Made by a program: the position numbers and the translations under genes. The notes under the pieces were generated by a model. It had not been told where the DNA came from, ran no database searches, and saw only the letters and a list, made by a program, of their open reading frames with translations. A stretch of 55,296 bases of DNA. It comes from Steroidobacter agaridevorans (GTDB lineage: Bacteria; Pseudomonadota; Gammaproteobacteria; Steroidobacterales; Steroidobacteraceae). Where the stretch lies: positions 123,257-178,552 of the forward strand of contig NZ_BLJO01000009.1 of NCBI RefSeq assembly GCF_009932555.1, written 5' to 3'. Of this stretch, positions 25,626 to 37,962 are shown one piece after another. Positions within the stretch are counted from its first letter, which is position 1, and each line of letters starts with the position of its first letter.

Positions 25626-27250
25626 GGCGACACCTCCCTGGTCGGCAGAACCGCGTGAATATAAGCGTTCGGCTCGTGCAGCCACTCCGCCGCGGAGTCG
25701 AGATAGTTCATCACCGGGCCCGCGGCGATCGTCATCGTCACGCACAGCAGGATCAGGAAAGCGACCGGCACGGCTTCGATGAAACGCAGTCGCGGCGTGG
25801 TACGTCCCGTCGACCAGAAGCTACGCATGCCGCGCTTGGTCAACGCGATCAGCCCCGCGAACCCTGCCGCCAACAAAGAAACAATCAACAGCCACGCATC
25901 CAGGGAAGATTGATCCATGGCCGCGCCGAGCAGCGCCGAGATCATCGAGAACTTGGCCATGAAGCCCACTAGCGGCGGCAGGCCGGTCGTGAGAATGGTG
26001 CAACTGACGAAGGCCATGCCCAGAAACGCCAGCGCCGCCGGAATCGCGACGCCGACCTCGTCATACTCGTTGTCACCGACTTCATGAGGCTCACCCGCCA
26101 TGAAGGCCGTGTAAGTCGTCGGCTGTGGCGCCATGTTCTCTTCGGTGACCGAATTGACACGCAGCCGCTCGGTCATGCCGGCGATGAGAAAGAACGCCGT
26201 GCCCGCGGGCACCGACGCAATCAGATACAACAGCACCGGCGCGGTCGCCGAGGTGACGCCGAGCGCGATGACGGCCAGCAACGTGCCGGAAGAAACGATC
26301 ACCGAAAACGACACCAACCGAGTCAGCTGTCGCGCCGCGAGCATGCCGACGATGCCGAACCACATCGTCGCCACCGTTCCATAGAACAACCACGGACCGG
26401 CAAATGGCGCCGGCGCCTCGGGGATCGCCAGCAACGAGCCCATGCGTAACAGGGCATAAACGCCGACCTTGGTCATGATCGCGAACATGGCCGCAACCGG
26501 CGGACTGGCCGCGGTGTACGTCTTCGGCAGCCAGAAGTTGAGCGGCCAGATGCCGGCCTTGATCAAGAAGGCGATGCCGAGGATGCCGACGCCGGCTTCG
26601 AACAAGCTGCGATGCTCCGGCGCCATCGCGGCCCATTGCACGCCCAGATCGGCCATGTTCAACGTGCCAGCGACGCCGTAGATCAGCGCCACGCCGATCA
26701 GGAATATCAGCGAGCCCGCCAGGTTCACCGCGACATAGTGCAGGCCGGCCTTCACGCGCACCGCGTTCGAGCCGTGCAACAGCAGGCCGTAAGAAGCCGA
26801 CAACAGGATCTCGAAGAACACGAACAGGTTGAACAGATCGCCGGTGAGGAACGCGCCGTTCAGTCCCATCAACAGGAACTGCAGCATCGAGTGGTAGTGC
26901 ACCCCGACGCGATCCCAATGCGCCAGCGAATACACGTGTACGGGCAGCGCGATCGCGGCGTTCAGCGCCAGCATCAACGCCGATAATCGATCGACGACCA
27001 GCACGATGCCGTACGGCGCGACCCACCCGCCCAGCACGTACACCTCGACACCGTGCTCGAGCAGCCCGGGCTGTGGAACGATCAGCCGATACAGCAGGTA
27101 CGCGGCAATCGCCACTTGGGCAATCGTACTCAGCAATGCAACCGACGACCGCAACACCGTGCGCCCCTGCGGCAGGAACAACAGCAGCGCGCCGCTCACG
27201 AGCGGCAGCACGATCGGCAATACCGGCAGATGTCGTAACAGCGTGCTCAC
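25622..27250 (-). CDS. mrpD: Mrp/Mnh-type cation:proton antiporter subunit D
   Basis: A 542-aa NuoN/NuoM-like proton-translocating subunit with about 14 helices. GTG 27250 overlaps the mrpC TGA (GTGA). Conserved features include FFEILLSASYGLLLHG (TM5 glutamate), KAGIWPLNFWLPKTYTAASPPVAAMFAIMTKVGVYAL (TM lysines) and GLPPLVGFMAKF. A cytoplasmic-looking insert EENMAPQPTTYTAFMAGEPHEVGDNEYDEVG (~residues 400-430) is acidic. Long upstream frame sequence is mrpC out of frame and is rejected. Confidence 0.94.
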   Translation of the reverse strand: MSTLLRHLPVLPIVLPLVSGALLLFLPQGRTVLRSSVALLSTIAQVAIAAYLLYRLIVPQPGLLEHGVEVYVLGGWVAPYGIVLVVDRLSALMLALNAAIALPVHVYSLAHWDRVGVHYHSMLQFLLMGLNGAFLTGDLFNLFVFFEILLSASYGLLLHGSNAVRVKAGLHYVAVNLAGSLIFLIGVALIYGVAGTLNMADLGVQWAAMAPEHRSLFEAGVGILGIAFLIKAGIWPLNFWLPKTYTAASPPVAAMFAIMTKVGVYALLRMGSLLAIPEAPAPFAGPWLFYGTVATMWFGIVGMLAARQLTRLVSFSVIVSSGTLLAVIALGVTSATAPVLLYLIASVPAGTAFFLIAGMTERLRVNSVTEENMAPQPTTYTAFMAGEPHEVGDNEYDEVGVAIPAALAFLGMAFVSCTILTTGLPPLVGFMAKFSMISALLGAAMDQSSLDAWLLIVSLLAAGFAGLIALTKRGMRSFWSTGRTTPRLRFIEAVPVAFLILLCVTMTIAAGPVMNYLDSAAEWLHEPNAYIHAVLPTREVSP

Positions 27251-27591
27251 TCGTCCTTCTCCACGCCGTCGACATGATCGGTTCCGGTGAAGCCGCGCGA
27301 CGCGATCAACATCACCAGGAACAACGCCGTGGTCGCAAACCCGATCACGATGGCGGTCAACACCAGCGCCTGCGGGATGGGATCGTCGAACATGGACGCA
27401 TCGGGCACGACGTTGGGATCGATCAGCGGCGGCCGGTCCAGCGTCAGCCGGCCCATCGCGAAAATGAACAGGTTGGTCGCGTAGGACAGCAGCGCGAGGC
27501 CGAGAATCACCTGGAAGGTACGCGGCCGCAGTAACAGCCACACGCCGCAAGCACAGAAAATTCCAACCGCGAGGGAATAGATCAACTCCAT
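27247..27591 (-). CDS. mrpC: Mrp/Mnh-type cation:proton antiporter subunit C
   Basis: A 114-aa NuoK-like three-helix protein: LAVGIFCACGVWLLLRPRTFQVILGLALLSYATNLFIFAMG, then DPIPQALVLTAIVIGFATTALFLVML, the MrpC/NuoK signature with the membrane glutamine/threonine stretch. ATG 27591 shares a base with the mrpA stop (TGATG). It overlaps mrpD by 4 bp. Confidence 0.94.
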   Translation of the reverse strand: MELIYSLAVGIFCACGVWLLLRPRTFQVILGLALLSYATNLFIFAMGRLTLDRPPLIDPNVVPDASMFDDPIPQALVLTAIVIGFATTALFLVMLIASRGFTGTDHVDGVEKDE

Positions 27592-30491
27592 CAGCGAACC
27601 ATCCTCACGCTGGTCATCTCCTCGGCTTCCGCCGGCCGTCGATGACTGCGCAGCGACTGGTGCGCCAACGCAATCAACATCAGCGTCGTGGTGCCCACGA
27701 CCAGCAAATAAACGCCGAGATCGAACACCAGCACGCTCGACAGGTGCAGCTTGCCCAGCAACGGCAGCTTCGGCTCCCAAACGATCGCGGACATGAAAGG
27801 CAGCGACGCGAACCAGGCCAGGCAGCCCGCGCCCGCCGCGCACAGCAAGCCTCCGGCAATCCAGTATTGGGGATGAATGCGCAGGCGCGATTCGACCCAC
27901 AGCGTGCCGTTAACCAGGTACTGCGCGATGAATCCCGTTGCCATCACCAGGCCGCCGACGAAACCGCCGCCCGGCGCGTTGTGACCTCGTAACAGAAAGA
28001 ACACCGAGACCACGCCGGCCATCGGCAACAACAGCCGTCCAATGATGGCCGGCACCAGCATCACTCCCTTCGGCACCGGATCGCGCGGGTCGGGCAGCTC
28101 ACGGGCGGGATCGCGCTTCTGCGCTGACGAAGTCATGACTTCAGGCGCCGGGCGGAATCGACGCAGCAGTTTGTAAATCGTGAGCGCGACGATGCCGAGC
28201 ACGGTGATCTCGCCAAATGTATCGAAGCCGCGGAAGTCGACCAGGATGACGTTGACGATGTTGTGCCCGCCTCCGCCCGGCAGCGCGTTCTTCACGATGA
28301 AATCCCGGATGCCGGGCCCGGCAGGTTGAGTGAGCACAACGTAAGCGAGCATCGCCATGCCGAGGCCGGCGACGATCGCGAGCGTGGCATCGCGAACGCG
28401 ACGAACGCGCGCGCGCATCGTATCGCGGTTCCTCAGTTCCATCGCCAACCGTTTCGGCATCCAGCGCAGCCCGAGCAGCAGCAATACCGTCGTCACGACC
28501 TCCACGCTCACTTGCGTCAGCGCCAGATCGGGCGCGGAGAACCAGGCGAATGTGAGCGATGTGACCAGGCCGGCGCAGCCGACCATGATCAACGCCGCGA
28601 GCCGATGAAACTTCGCCTGCAATGCCGCGCCGATGGCGCAAGCGGCACCCACCACCCACAACAAGGCAAAGGCCGGATCGATTTGCGCCAGCTCGGTCAT
28701 CAGATCGACTTTCAATTGCCCCAGCGTCGCAACCGAAGCAGCCGCGATGACGGCGACGACGATCAACGCCAACTGCGTCTGCAAGCGTGTGGAGGAGATA
28801 CCGTTCACCAACCGGGTCGCGCCGCGGGTCAGTCGGACCTGCAAGATCGAGAATGCGCGCTTGCCGTCGAACCGCCGGAACAGCGGCGTCAACACGCCCT
28901 CGGGATGACCGAGACGCGTCAGCCACGCGTGAATCGCCAGGCCACCGATGAATGCCGCCGCGCTCATCAGCAACGGCATGTTCAGGCCGTGCCAGACCTT
29001 GAGGCTGTACACCGGCATGCGCTCGCCGTTGAGAATGGCTCGGGTCGCAAGATCCAGCACCGGACCGATCGTTCGTCCCGGCAGCATGCCGACCAGCAAA
29101 CACAGCAGCACGAGCGTCGCGCTCGGCAGCAGCATCCATCGCGTCGGCTCATGCGGCGTGCGCGGCAACTCCCCGGGCGCAGTTCCAAAGAACACCTGAC
29201 GAATGAAACGCGCCGAGTACGCGACGCTGAACATGCCGGCCAGAATCGCGGTCGCCGGCAACAGGATGCGCAGCCACAAAGCTTCGCCCGCAAAGATGGT
29301 TTCGGCGAAGAACATCTCCTTCGACAGGAACCCGTTCAACAGCGGCACACCGGCCATGGCGGCAGCGGCGACCATGGCCAGCGTCGCGGTGATCGGCATC
29401 GCGTGATACAGCCCGCCGAGGCGCTTCAAATCGCGCGTGCCAGTCTCGTGATCCACGATGCCCGCCGCCATGAACAACGACGCCTTGAAGGTCGCGTGAT
29501 TGAGCATGTGGAACACCGCCGCCACCAGCGCGAGCGTGCTGTTCATGCCGAGCAGCAGGGTGATGAGCCCCAGATGACTGATGGTGGAATACGCCAGCAC
29601 GCCCTTCATGTCGCGCTGGAAAGTCGCGGCGTACGCACCGACCAGCAGCGATGCCAGGCCGGCACTGCAGACGATCGCAAACCAAAGATCCGTGCCCGAC
29701 AATATCGGCCACAGTCGCGCCAGCAGGAACACGCCGGCTTTGACCATCGTCGCCGAATGCAGGTACGACGAGACCGGCGTCGGCGCAGCCATCGCGCGAG
29801 GCAACCAGAAGTGGAACGGAAACTGCGCGCTCTTGGTGAAGGCGCCGAGCAGCACCAGCGTCAGCAACCATGGATAGAGCGCATGCGCCCGGATCGTATC
29901 CGCCGCGGCGAGCACACGATCCAAGTCGTAGCTGCCCGCGATGTGCCCCATCATCAGCACGCCGGCGAGCAAACACATGCCACCGGCCGCAGTCACGGTC
30001 AGCGCCATGCGCGCCCCGGCCCTCGCGTCGGTGCGGTGATACCAGTAAGCAATCAGCACGAACGAGGTGAAGCTGGTCAGCTCCCAGAACATCACCAGCT
30101 GGATCAGGTTGCCCGACAGCACCACGCCGAGCATCGAGCCCATGAACGCCAGCAGGAACGAGAAAAAGCGCGGCACCGGATCGGCCGGCGACATGTAGTA
30201 GCGCGCATACACGACCACCAGCGCGCCGATCACGGTCACCAGCATGGCGAACATCCATGCGTAACCGTCGAGGCGCAGCCCGAAGGTCAGGCCATATTGA
30301 GGCAGCCAGTCGACGGCGACCTGCACCACCCGGCCGGCGGCCATGTCTGGATAGTACGTAGCCAGGATGCCCGCGCAGGAAAGCGCGACCACGCCGGCAA
30401 GCCATGCTTCCACATTACGGGCGGTGGCCCGCAGAAGTCCTGCGCCGAGCGCGCCGACAAACGGTAAGAGAAGTACGAGGTAGAGCGTCAT
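27591..30491 (-). CDS. mrpA: Fused Mrp/Mnh-type cation:proton antiporter subunits A and B
   Basis: A 966-aa polytopic protein. The N-terminal ~500 residues are NuoL-like: [13 protein letters not shown] with a TM5 glutamate, [43 protein letters not shown], and [28 protein letters not shown] MrpA-specific middle follows ([34 protein letters not shown]). The last ~160 residues are MrpB-like ([37 protein letters not shown]). Fusion of A and B is the six-gene 'group 2' Mrp type. Start ATG 30491; the TTG at 30500 is rejected. First gene of the operon; part of a 9-bp inverted repeat overlaps its start. Confidence 0.95.
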   Translation of the reverse strand: MTLYLVLLLPFVGALGAGLLRATARNVEAWLAGVVALSCAGILATYYPDMAAGRVVQVAVDWLPQYGLTFGLRLDGYAWMFAMLVTVIGALVVVYARYYMSPADPVPRFFSFLLAFMGSMLGVVLSGNLIQLVMFWELTSFTSFVLIAYWYHRTDARAGARMALTVTAAGGMCLLAGVLMMGHIAGSYDLDRVLAAADTIRAHALYPWLLTLVLLGAFTKSAQFPFHFWLPRAMAAPTPVSSYLHSATMVKAGVFLLARLWPILSGTDLWFAIVCSAGLASLLVGAYAATFQRDMKGVLAYSTISHLGLITLLLGMNSTLALVAAVFHMLNHATFKASLFMAAGIVDHETGTRDLKRLGGLYHAMPITATLAMVAAAAMAGVPLLNGFLSKEMFFAETIFAGEALWLRILLPATAILAGMFSVAYSARFIRQVFFGTAPGELPRTPHEPTRWMLLPSATLVLLCLLVGMLPGRTIGPVLDLATRAILNGERMPVYSLKVWHGLNMPLLMSAAAFIGGLAIHAWLTRLGHPEGVLTPLFRRFDGKRAFSILQVRLTRGATRLVNGISSTRLQTQLALIVVAVIAAASVATLGQLKVDLMTELAQIDPAFALLWVVGAACAIGAALQAKFHRLAALIMVGCAGLVTSLTFAWFSAPDLALTQVSVEVVTTVLLLLGLRWMPKRLAMELRNRDTMRARVRRVRDATLAIVAGLGMAMLAYVVLTQPAGPGIRDFIVKNALPGGGGHNIVNVILVDFRGFDTFGEITVLGIVALTIYKLLRRFRPAPEVMTSSAQKRDPARELPDPRDPVPKGVMLVPAIIGRLLLPMAGVVSVFFLLRGHNAPGGGFVGGLVMATGFIAQYLVNGTLWVESRLRIHPQYWIAGGLLCAAGAGCLAWFASLPFMSAIVWEPKLPLLGKLHLSSVLVFDLGVYLLVVGTTTLMLIALAHQSLRSHRRPAEAEEMTSVRMVR

Positions 30492-30522
30492 CGGGCCCAA
30501 TGCTGCACGACTCGGCCCGATG
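30489..30522. promoter_or_regulatory. Inverted repeat over the mrpA start codon
   Basis: CATCGGGCC (30489-30497) and GGCCCGATG (30514-30522) are perfect 9-bp arms 16 bp apart in the 98-bp divergent gap between mrpA and ettA. One arm includes the mrpA ATG. It could be an operator or an RNA structure limiting mrpA initiation. Confidence 0.4.
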
Positions 30523-30589
30523 TCGGTAGTATCATTCCGCCCCCTTGCGGGTTTTCCGCGCCCCTGAAGACCGAGCCTGCAGAGAGCTT

Positions 30590-32266
<1,677 letters not shown>

Positions 32267-32304
32267 GAGTGACCCACGATGGCGCAGACAAGGACGGCTA
32301 AAGC

Positions 32305-32958
32305 GTGATCTCGAACGCAGTCATTCTGGTCATCGCCATCTTCGGACTGTTGCTGCTGATACTCGCGTGTCAGCGGCTGTTCCGCGCCCGCTTCCTCGCC
32401 GCTGGCGGCAGCGCCTTCACCGGAGCGCTGCTGCTCGCCATCGCCGCTTTGTTGTTCGTCGTGTCCTCGAATCTGCACACGTACGCTCGTTTGACGTTCG
32501 AGCGTCCGGTTGCGGAAATCGTGTTCCAACAGCGCGCACCGCAGTCGTTCAACGCCACGCTCACGCAAGTGCCGAACGGCGAGATCCAGATGTTTGTTCT
32601 AGCCGGCGACGAATGGCAGCTCGACGCGCGCGTGCTGAAGTGGAAAGGCTGGGCGAACTTGTTCGGCCTCGACGCGCAGTATCGTTTGGAGCGCGTCAGC
32701 GGCCGTTATCGCGACATCACACAGGAACGCACGGCGGAGCGAACGGTGTATCCGCTCGCCGAAAACCCCGGCCTGGATTTGTGGCAGATCACGCTCGACA
32801 AGCCCGGTCGCCTGCCCTTCGTGGATGCCGTCTACGGCAACGCTGCTTATATGCCGATGTCCGACGGCGCCCGTTACGAGATTTCGATCACCCAGACGGG
32901 CTTGATCGCCCGTCCGGTGAACGCAGCGGCTCAGCAAGCCGCTGGCAGCTGGCAATAA
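32305..32958 (+). CDS. Conserved membrane-anchored hypothetical protein
   Basis: A 217-aa protein starting at GTG 32305 (AAGGA upstream), 38 bp after ettA. Two N-terminal hydrophobic helices (ILVIAIFGLLLLILACQRLF and FTGALLLAIAALLFVVSSNL) are followed by a ~150-aa soluble, probably periplasmic domain with LTFERPVAEIVFQQ, WQLDARVLKWKGWANLFGLDAQYRLERVSGRYRDI and WQITLDKPGRLPFVDAVYGNAAYMPM. Such proteins are sometimes labelled multidrug or cation efflux proteins without evidence; I see no transporter signature. Function unknown. Confidence 0.8.
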   Translation: MISNAVILVIAIFGLLLLILACQRLFRARFLAAGGSAFTGALLLAIAALLFVVSSNLHTYARLTFERPVAEIVFQQRAPQSFNATLTQVPNGEIQMFVLAGDEWQLDARVLKWKGWANLFGLDAQYRLERVSGRYRDITQERTAERTVYPLAENPGLDLWQITLDKPGRLPFVDAVYGNAAYMPMSDGARYEISITQTGLIARPVNAAAQQAAGSWQ

Positions 32959-32964
32959 ACTTCC

Positions 32965-33390
32965 CTAGTGGAACAGTTTTCCGATTACCGAGCTCAGATC
33001 GCCCTGTGACGGCAGCTTGCCGTCGGGAGTGAGCTTGTCGATGACTTGCGGCAACATGCCCGCGAGCTCGTTGGACGCATCCGATTCGCTGAGCCCGGCG
33101 CGTGCGCCCAAGTCGGCGACATTGCCCGATCCGAGCACCTGCTTCACTTGATCGCCAGTGATGGGCAGGTTCTGGCCGGTGCCGACCCAGGACTGCAACA
33201 CGTTGTCGAGTCCGGCGCCGTGAAAGCCTTTGGTGATGTTGCTCAGCGCGCCAGGCGAGCCGAGCATGCCGATCACTTGTTGCAACAGGCCTGTGTTCGC
33301 GCCACCGCGCACATCACCGCCTTGGGCTCCGGCCTGTCCTTGCCCGAGCATGCCACCGACCGCGCCGCTGATTTGATCCAGCAATCCCAT
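32965..33390 (-). CDS. YidB/DUF937 family protein
   Basis: A 141-aa soluble protein with the YidB pattern: MGLLDQISGAVGGMLGQGQ start, glycine-rich stretch, LQSWVGTGQNLPITGDQVKQVLGSGNVADLGARAGLSESDASNELAGMLPQVIDKLTPDGKLP. ATG 33390 has a strong GGAGGG site. It is convergent with the membrane hypothetical (6-bp gap) and 77 bp downstream of purL on the same strand. The family's function is not established. Confidence 0.9.
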   Translation of the reverse strand: MGLLDQISGAVGGMLGQGQAGAQGGDVRGGANTGLLQQVIGMLGSPGALSNITKGFHGAGLDNVLQSWVGTGQNLPITGDQVKQVLGSGNVADLGARAGLSESDASNELAGMLPQVIDKLTPDGKLPSQGDLSSVIGKLFH

Positions 33391-33467
33391 GGCGAACCCT
33401 CCGGGTAGTCAAAGAGGGTCGGACTATATGCTCCCGGTGCGAGCTGCCCGCATCCGCAGATGGTGCA

Positions 33468-36400
33468 TCAACCCACCCACACGCGAGCGTTCCGGAAGAT
33501 GCGCATCCACGGGCTGTCTTCGCTCCAGCCATCCGGGTGCCACGAATTCTGGAACGTGCGATACACACGCTCCGGATGCGGCATCAGCAATGTCACACGG
33601 CCGTCCGGCGTCGTGATGCCGGTGAGACCGCGAGGCGAGCCGTTCGGATTCGCCGGATAACGTTCGGTCGCATTGCCTTGATTATCGACGAAGCGCAGCG
33701 ACATGAGATTCGCGCCGATCAGCGCGTCGATATTGCCGCGACCTGCGAAGTCCGCATAACCCTCGCCGTGCGCGACGGCGATCGGCATGCGCGAGCCTTC
33801 CATGCCGGCGAAGAACAGCGACGGCGATTTGACCACCTCGACCAGCGACAGGCGGCCTTCGAATTGTTCGGAGCGATTGCGCACGAACTTGGGCCAATGC
33901 TCCGTGCCCGGAATCACTTCGCGCAGCGCCGCCATCATCTGACAGCCGTTGCAAACACCGAGCGAGAATGTTTCCGACCGATGGAAGAACTTCGTGAACG
34001 AATCGCGCAGCTGCGAGTGGAACAGAATGGACTTCGCCCAACCCTCGCCGGCGCCGAGCACGTCGCCGTACGAGAAGCCGCCGCAGATGACCATGCCGAG
34101 GAAATCGTTCAGATCGAAGCGACCCGCGACCAGGTCGGTCATGTGGACGTCGAACGGCGAGAAGCCGGCGCGATGGAACGCAGCCGCCATCTCGACGTGG
34201 CTGTTCACGCCCTGCTCGCGCAGGATCGCAACTTTCGGCCGCGCACCCTTCGAAATGAACGGCGCGGCGATGTCCTGATTCAGATCGAAGCTGAGCTTGA
34301 CGTTCAACCCAGGGTTGTTCGGATCGGTGACCGTCTCGAACTGCTCCTGCGCACCGCGCGGGTTATCGCGAAGCTGCGTCATGCGGAAGCTGGTTTCCGA
34401 CCACGCACGATGCAGATCGGTGCGCGACTCATCCAACAGCGACTCGCCGCCGGAGCGAATGCGCAGACGATCTTCTTTCGTCACCTTGCCGATGACGCGG
34501 CTCATGGTCGCGAGACCGTGACGATCCAGCACGCCCAGCACGGACTTCACGTCGCTGGAACGAACTTGCAGCACCGCGCCCAGCTCTTCGCTGAAGGCCG
34601 CCGCCACGCAGTCGCGCACGTCGGGGCCCAGATCGACGTCCACGCCGCAGTGACCGGCAAAGGCCATTTCTGCGAGCGTTGCAAACAAGCCGCCGTCAGA
34701 TCGGTCGTGATACGCAACGATCGACCCCGCAGCGCGCAGCTCGACGATCGCCGCGAAGAAATTCGCCAGCACCTTCGGATCGTCGCAGTCCGGCGCTTCG
34801 TGACCGAGCTTGCCGAACACCTGCGCCAGACACGAGCCGCCGAGGCGATCGCGCCCCGCGCCCAGATCGATCGACACCAGCGCGCTGTCGATCTCCGGCC
34901 GCAGCTGCGGCGTGAGCGTGCGGCTGACATCGCGCACCGGCGCGAATGCCGAAACAATCAACGACAGGGGCGCGACCATCCGGCGAGGACCTTGTTCGCC
35001 CTGCCAGGTCGTCTTCATCGACAGCGAATCCTTGCCGACCGGAATGGTGATTCCCAACGCCGGGCAGAACTCTTCGCCGACCGCCTTCACCGTCGCATAC
35101 AGATCCGCATCTTCGCCGGGCTCGCCGCAAGCGGCCATCCAGTTCGCGGACAGACGCACCTGATCGAGCGCGGCAACGTCGGCAGCAGCAATGTTTGTAA
35201 CGGCCTCGCCGACCGCCATGCGACCCGACGCGGGAGCATTCAGCAGTGCGAGCGGCGTGCGCTCGCCCATCGACATCGCCTCGCCGGTCGCCGACGTGTA
35301 ATCGCTGATCGTCACGGCAACGTCGCTGACCGGCACCTGCCAGGGGCCGACCATCGGATCGCGGCTGATCAAGCCGCCCACGGTCCGATCACCGATCGTG
35401 ATGAGGAAGGTTTTGTCCGCAATGGCAGGGAAACGCAGCAGCCGATACGCCGCGTCGCGCACATCAAGGTTCGCGCTGCTGAAGTCATCGCTCAGCGCCG
35501 GCACTTGCTTCACATCGCGCGTCATCTTCGGCGGCTTGCCGAGCATGACGTTGAGCGGCAGATCCACCGGCGGATCTTTGAGCAACGGATCGCCGACCTT
35601 CAGCCAGCCATCGTCGGTAATGTCGCCGACCACCGAGAACGGGCAGCGCTCGCGCTCGCACAGCTCGGCGAAACGTTTCACATCCTTGGCGTCGATCAGC
35701 AGCACGTAGCGCTCTTGCGCTTCGTTACACCAGATCTCGACCGGCGACATGCCCGGCTCGACCGACGGCACGGTGCGCAGGTCGATGCGACCGCCGCGAC
35801 CTTCGCTGTGGGCGATCGACTCGGGGATTGCGTTGGATATACCGCCCGCGCCGACATCGTGAATCAGCAGGATGGGATTGTCCTTGCCCATCGCCCAGCA
35901 CTGGTCGATGACTTCCTGCGCGCGACGCTGGATTTCCGGGTTGCCTCGCTGCACGGACGCGAAGTCCAGATCTTCCGTACTCGCACCGCTGCCCACCGAC
36001 GAAGCGGCGCCGCCGCCCAGACCGATGAGCATCGCCGGACCGCCGAGCACGACGATCTTCGCGCCCGGCGGAATCTCCGACTTCTCGACGTGCATGCGAC
36101 GGACGTTGCCGACGCCGCCCGCGATCATGATGGGCTTGTGATAGCCACGCAGCGTTGCTCGCGAGCCGGACTTGTCGGCAGCGGCTTCGAGCTCGAACGT
36201 GCGGAAGTAACCGAGAATGTTGGGTCGGCCGAACTCGTTGTTGAAGGCAGCCGCGCCGAGCGGGCCTTCGACCATGATGTCGAGCGCCGAGGCAATGCGG
36301 CCCGGCTTGCCGAAATCTTTTTCCCAAGGCTGTTCGAAGCCGGGAATGCGCAAGTGGGAAACGGAGAATCCCGCCAGGCCCGCTTTCGGCTTGCCGCCGC

Positions 36401-37376
36401 GACCGGTCGCGCCTTCGTCGCGAATCTCACCGCCCGAGCCCGTCGCCGCGCCGGGGAATGGCGAGATCGCGGTCGGATGATTGTGAGTCTCCACCTTCAT
36501 CAGGATGTCGATCGGCTCATCGTTGAACGCGTAGGCGTGCCGATTCACGTCGGCGAACCAGCGTCGGCCGACGGGACCTTCGATCACCGCCGCGTTGTCG
36601 CGATAGGCGGAGAGCACGCCGCGCGAGTTCTTCGCGAAGGTGTTCTTGATCATGGCGAACAGCGACTTGGGCTGACGCTCGCCGTCGATGATCCAGTCGG
36701 CGTTGAAGATCTTGTGCCGGCAGTGCTCGGAATTGGCCTGCGCGAACATCATCAACTCGACGTCGGTGGGATCACGGTTCAACTTCTTGAAGTTGTCGGC
36801 GAGATAGTCGATCTCGTCCGCCGACAAGGCCAGGCCGAGCGATTCGTTCGCTTCGACCAGCGCGTCACGGCCGCGGGCCAGCAGCGGCACCGTGTTCAAG
36901 CGGCGCGGCGACTGATGATCGAACAACTGGGCCGCGTCGTCATAGGAGAACACGGCCGCTTCGGTCATCCGGTCGTGAAGCGCCGGCGCCATGGCCTCGA
37001 GATCGGCCTTCGACAGCGGCTGCGAGCCGCGCACGAAATAAGCGATGCCGCGTTCGATGCGCTCGACGGCCTCCAATCCGCAGACCTGCGCGATATCGGT
37101 AGCCTTGCTCGACCAGGGTGAAATCGTGCCCGGACGTGGGATGACGACGATCAGTTGATCGGTCGCAGCCGGCGCCGCGCCCGGCTGGGTCGAGCCGTAC
37201 GTCAGCAGCGCCTCCAGGACGCGTCGCTCTTCAGCGCTAAGTTCGCGCCGCGCTTGAACAAAGTGCGTAAAGCGCGTGGTCAGCGACGCGACGGCTGGGA
37301 CTCGCGAACGAAGGGCGGCAAGCAGGCGAGCGGAACGGAAATCGGACAGTGCAGGCGCGCCAGACAGTGTCAGCAT
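33468..37376 (-). CDS. purL: Phosphoribosylformylglycinamidine synthase (large single-chain form)
   Basis: FGAM synthase, fourth step of purine synthesis, using glutamine and ATP. 1302 aa, the size of the gammaproteobacterial single-chain enzyme. The N-terminal and linker domains include [15 protein letters not shown], and the ATP-binding halves include [14 protein letters not shown] and the AGGxxNP-like TGRGG region. The C-terminal class I amidotransferase has VCNGCQ with nucleophile Cys1142 and MPHPERVYR (His1267, Glu1269). A large antisense open frame on the plus strand over the gene reflects GC-rich codon use and is not a gene. It lies near mltF, an old gammaproteobacterial association. 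Confidence 0.97.
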   Translation of the reverse strand: MLTLSGAPALSDFRSARLLAALRSRVPAVASLTTRFTHFVQARRELSAEERRVLEALLTYGSTQPGAAPAATDQLIVVIPRPGTISPWSSKATDIAQVCGLEAVERIERGIAYFVRGSQPLSKADLEAMAPALHDRMTEAAVFSYDDAAQLFDHQSPRRLNTVPLLARGRDALVEANESLGLALSADEIDYLADNFKKLNRDPTDVELMMFAQANSEHCRHKIFNADWIIDGERQPKSLFAMIKNTFAKNSRGVLSAYRDNAAVIEGPVGRRWFADVNRHAYAFNDEPIDILMKVETHNHPTAISPFPGAATGSGGEIRDEGATGRGGKPKAGLAGFSVSHLRIPGFEQPWEKDFGKPGRIASALDIMVEGPLGAAAFNNEFGRPNILGYFRTFELEAAADKSGSRATLRGYHKPIMIAGGVGNVRRMHVEKSEIPPGAKIVVLGGPAMLIGLGGGAASSVGSGASTEDLDFASVQRGNPEIQRRAQEVIDQCWAMGKDNPILLIHDVGAGGISNAIPESIAHSEGRGGRIDLRTVPSVEPGMSPVEIWCNEAQERYVLLIDAKDVKRFAELCERERCPFSVVGDITDDGWLKVGDPLLKDPPVDLPLNVMLGKPPKMTRDVKQVPALSDDFSSANLDVRDAAYRLLRFPAIADKTFLITIGDRTVGGLISRDPMVGPWQVPVSDVAVTISDYTSATGEAMSMGERTPLALLNAPASGRMAVGEAVTNIAAADVAALDQVRLSANWMAACGEPGEDADLYATVKAVGEEFCPALGITIPVGKDSLSMKTTWQGEQGPRRMVAPLSLIVSAFAPVRDVSRTLTPQLRPEIDSALVSIDLGAGRDRLGGSCLAQVFGKLGHEAPDCDDPKVLANFFAAIVELRAAGSIVAYHDRSDGGLFATLAEMAFAGHCGVDVDLGPDVRDCVAAAFSEELGAVLQVRSSDVKSVLGVLDRHGLATMSRVIGKVTKEDRLRIRSGGESLLDESRTDLHRAWSETSFRMTQLRDNPRGAQEQFETVTDPNNPGLNVKLSFDLNQDIAAPFISKGARPKVAILREQGVNSHVEMAAAFHRAGFSPFDVHMTDLVAGRFDLNDFLGMVICGGFSYGDVLGAGEGWAKSILFHSQLRDSFTKFFHRSETFSLGVCNGCQMMAALREVIPGTEHWPKFVRNRSEQFEGRLSLVEVVKSPSLFFAGMEGSRMPIAVAHGEGYADFAGRGNIDALIGANLMSLRFVDNQGNATERYPANPNGSPRGLTGITTPDGRVTLLMPHPERVYRTFQNSWHPDGWSEDSPWMRIFRNARVWVG

Positions 37377-37430
37377 GCGGTGCGGAGGGGGCAGCGGAAC
37401 GGGCGCGAATCATACCGGAAACGCCGCCCA

Positions 37431-37494
37431 ATTTCCGGAGGCCGTACGGCGCGGACAGCTCCGTTCCGAGCCGTACGGCGATTGAGGGCCTCTT
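37431..37494. repeat. Palindromic intergenic repeat, copy B
   Basis: 37457-37494 matches the reverse complement of copy A's left half (20961-20998) at 37 of 38 bases. The partner arm (37433-37455) keeps the TTCCGGAGGCC and GTACGGC parts but has lost about 10 bp between them, so this copy is a damaged palindrome. It lies between the start of purL (37376) and the end of the DUF1820 gene (37520), the same kind of same-strand intergenic site as copy A. Confidence 0.82.
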
Positions 37495-37519
37495 ACTCCG
37501 GCCGCCGAAATCGGACTGC

Positions 37520-37849
37520 TTACTTCTTGTCGCCCGGCGTGTACACGGGCATCGGGAACGGAGTGACGTTCGAGCCCTCGAAATTGCTGATCTTGCTCAC
37601 GCCCTGCTGTCGCACTTCGTCGATGCGCAGCACCGAATGCATGGGCAAATAGGTGCGTTTTACGCCCTCGAATTCGGCTTTCACCTTTTCTTCCGTAGGA
37701 TCGACCACTACGGCCGAACGCTCGCCGAAGACCAGCTCTTCGACCTCCACGAAGCCGAACAACGAGCCATGGCTGACCTTGCGGGCGTAGATCTCGTAGA
37801 CCTTGCCCTGGTTGACAAACACGACCTTGAAAATGTGACTGGCTGCCAT
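37520..37849 (-). CDS. DUF1820 family protein
   Basis: A 109-aa protein matching DUF1820 through its length: HIFKVVFVNQGKVYEIYARKVSHGSLFGFVEVEELVFGERS, DPTEEKVKAEFEGVKRTYLPMHSVLRIDEVRQQGVSKI. The family is small, cytoplasmic and of unknown role; the beta-rich pattern is seen across gammaproteobacteria. It is divergent from the FHA gene (113 bp between starts) and upstream of purL with the repeat between them. Confidence 0.9.
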   Translation of the reverse strand: MAASHIFKVVFVNQGKVYEIYARKVSHGSLFGFVEVEELVFGERSAVVVDPTEEKVKAEFEGVKRTYLPMHSVLRIDEVRQQGVSKISNFEGSNVTPFPMPVYTPGDKK

Positions 37850-37962
37850 CTTGCTATCGGGCCTCGTTGGTAGGCTGCGGGTCCAGGCTATGTAACATTA
37901 CTGCTCACATACCTGACGCCACGCGATCGCTACCGCGTAAGCAATTTCCTGAATTCCGGTCC

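Noticed and set aside
28263-30467. A plus-strand open frame of 734 codons antisense to mrpA
   Set aside because: The translation is dominated by Gln, Arg and His, typical of the antisense of a hydrophobic membrane protein.
33537-37121. A plus-strand open frame of nearly 1200 codons antisense to purL
   Set aside because: It is the shadow of GC-biased third positions in purL. Its translation is low-complexity (rich in Arg, His, Ala, Asp) with no domain signal, while purL on the other strand shows all family motifs.
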